This document shows, in pieces, positions 22,934 through 64,000 of a stretch of DNA of 64,000 bases (position 1 is its first letter; each line of letters opens with the position of its first letter). The stretch spans positions 82,212,001 through 82,276,000 of the forward strand of contig OZ231126.1 of NCBI GenBank assembly GCA_965153355.1, written 5' to 3'. The stretch comes from Flaccisagitta enflata. Taxonomy: Eukaryota; Chaetognatha; Sagittoidea; Aphragmophora. The translations under genes were made by a program, and so were the position numbers. The notes beneath the pieces were generated by a model, which worked only from the letters and a program-made list of their open reading frames with translations, did no database searches and was not told the DNA's origin.

Positions 22934-23016
22934 AAAGGGACTAGAAAAAGTAATAGAAATAAAAGGGAGAGAGAGAGAGAGAGAGAGAGATACAGAGAGA
23001 GAGAGAGAGACAGAAA
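22645..23016. repeat. (GA)n microsatellite cluster
   Basis: Four or more (GA)n tracts broken by short related spacers (GACAGATGGATAGAGGAGTTGG and shorter relatives), about 370 bp in all, ahead of the zinc-finger gene. Confidence 0.95.
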
Positions 23017-23846
23017 ACACAAGAATCTTCGCAGACTATGCAGCAGTAACGGCAGCGCTGGGCTTACGTCAGGAACAGTCGACAGTGTCTGCTGCAGTCG
23101 CCGCTGCAGCAGCTCCACTGTTGACTGCTCATACGGCGAAAATCTTCTGTGCAGCTTTCTTTGCATAAAGAGAGTCGCACGAAAAAGGAACAAGAAAGGG
23201 AAAGAAACGAGAGAAAGGAAAAGAAGATATCTGAAAATCATTCTGCTGCGGAGAGAGTTTTTTTACAACGCAACGTTGCATCGCGCACTCTCTCTCCCTC
23301 TCTCTCTCGGCAGATCGTCTTCAAGGAAAGGAAGGACGATTACTTTCTCTTGCACGCAATCTCGCAGATAGGGAAACGGGCTCGCATCAGCAAGGACGAC
23401 AACAACGCACGCCGATTGTTGTCGTTGTCGCATCAACTGTTTTCTCTCTCAACTTTTGCACTGGCCTCTCTGGCTACTCGCGTAAAGTTATCAACGCTAG
23501 GAAAGAAAGCGGAAACCATGTCGCGGTCCAAATTAAGAGATAACTTATGCGCGTTTGAAAACTTGCAATTGACGATGAATGAACATGAACCGACAATGGA
23601 TTAATTCGCCGCCACGGTTTCTTCTCGCTTGGATAACGCGACTCGGCGCTAGTCGTTTTGCAATCATTGCAGAATACTCTCGGTCTGTAGGATATAGGAT
23701 ATCAACGTTAACCACGTCACTATTTCCGGGTATTTATAGTATCATGTGGTCTAAAGGACCACCAATGGACGCGGCAAAATGTTTCAGCGCCTGGTGCCAT
23801 CATACTTTTACCGTTTCGTCATGTACTCCGATAAATTTGGATTACG
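23001..23846 (+). other. Likely promoter/5' leader region of the zinc-finger gene
   Basis: This is richer in CpG and less repetitive than its surroundings and holds no convincing coding frame. It directly precedes the ATG at 23847 without an obvious acceptor, so it probably contains the transcription start and 5' leader. The start site cannot be placed. Confidence 0.4.
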
Positions 23847-63585
<39,739 letters not shown>

Positions 63586-64000
63586 GTAAGCTCAGTTTTC
63601 TTCTCATTTCGCCTTAGTTAAAAGCCTAAACATGACACTGATAAAATAAGCATGTCACCTTTGCTCAAATATACTGTTCATTTTCTTTATTGCACGTGGT
63701 GTTGTTGCTTATATATTATTTATCTTGCTAGTTATTACCTTGGTTTGCTAACTTGTGTGGGTACCAAATTGTAGATTGTACACAACGCGTCGACCATTTC
63801 AATGAGAAGTAGATTTTTCAGCTCTGCATGCATGCTTCGTTAAGTTGTGCCATGAATCTGTCTAAAACTCAGATCTATCGAACATCAAGATATCGTCCTC
63901 GATGTTACGCGCCCTCATTTATTTTTGGTGTCACCTCGCGGCTACCATTCCAGACATATCCGCCTCACAGTTCGTTACTAGAACGTGAATTGTGATTCAT

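Larger units (their letters stand above)
19148..23000. other. Intergenic region between divergent genes
   Basis: No convincing coding exon. It holds (GA)n at 19635-19688, a foldback at 20033-20465, a HINE-like element at 21441-21590 and further (GA)n from 22645. Promoters of both flanking genes should be here, but no TATA or initiator could be assigned. Confidence 0.5.

Overview
This is nuclear DNA from an animal, most likely an invertebrate. Both recognisable host genes are split into short exons with GT/AG borders and matching phases, and their proteins belong to metazoan families (an EVI5-type RabGAP and a C2H2 zinc-finger protein with a ZNF292/RLF-like N-terminal region). The phylum cannot be fixed from sequence alone. 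Most of the remaining DNA is microsatellites, minisatellites and small non-autonomous transposable elements.

Layout. 1-3.1 kb: a tandem array of 126 bp units leading into an intact retrotransposon gag-like ORF (669-1952) with no recognisable pol after it. 3.1-7.7 kb: unassigned DNA with a TA-flanked foldback element, a 193 bp tandem duplication and a few weak coding-like stretches. 8.1-19.1 kb: nine minus-strand exons of an evi5 orthologue (570 codons); its 3' end was not found. 19.2-23.8 kb: head-to-head intergenic region. 23.8-63.6 kb: eighteen plus-strand exons (1252 codons) of a zinc-finger gene that runs off the right edge. Its intron 2 is about 23.4 kb and is packed with nested elements, including a minus-strand PIN-like pseudogene at 46.9-48.6 kb.

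The two genes are divergently transcribed. The evi5 product should be a Rab GTPase-activating protein acting on membrane traffic: a TBC domain with both catalytic fingers, followed by coiled coil. The zinc-finger product has a Ser/Thr-rich start, a long helical region resembling the ZNF292/RLF N-terminus, and four scattered C2H2 fingers. It is probably a nuclear DNA-binding regulator.

The most interesting material is in the repeats. (1) A dispersed family with a hairpin at each end and an internal GTCY microsatellite resembles Helentron-type HINE/DINE/pearl elements; its 5' stem changes sequence between copies while keeping pairing. (2) A hAT-type MITE has three complete copies, each with a perfect 8 bp target duplication. 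(3) Several foldback elements have long arms, with 10 bp, 4 bp or TA target duplications. (4) The gag leader has turned copies of its own start codon into a ladder of three short upstream ORFs.

All calls were made by eye; exon borders rest on frame, phase and splice consensus, not on transcripts.
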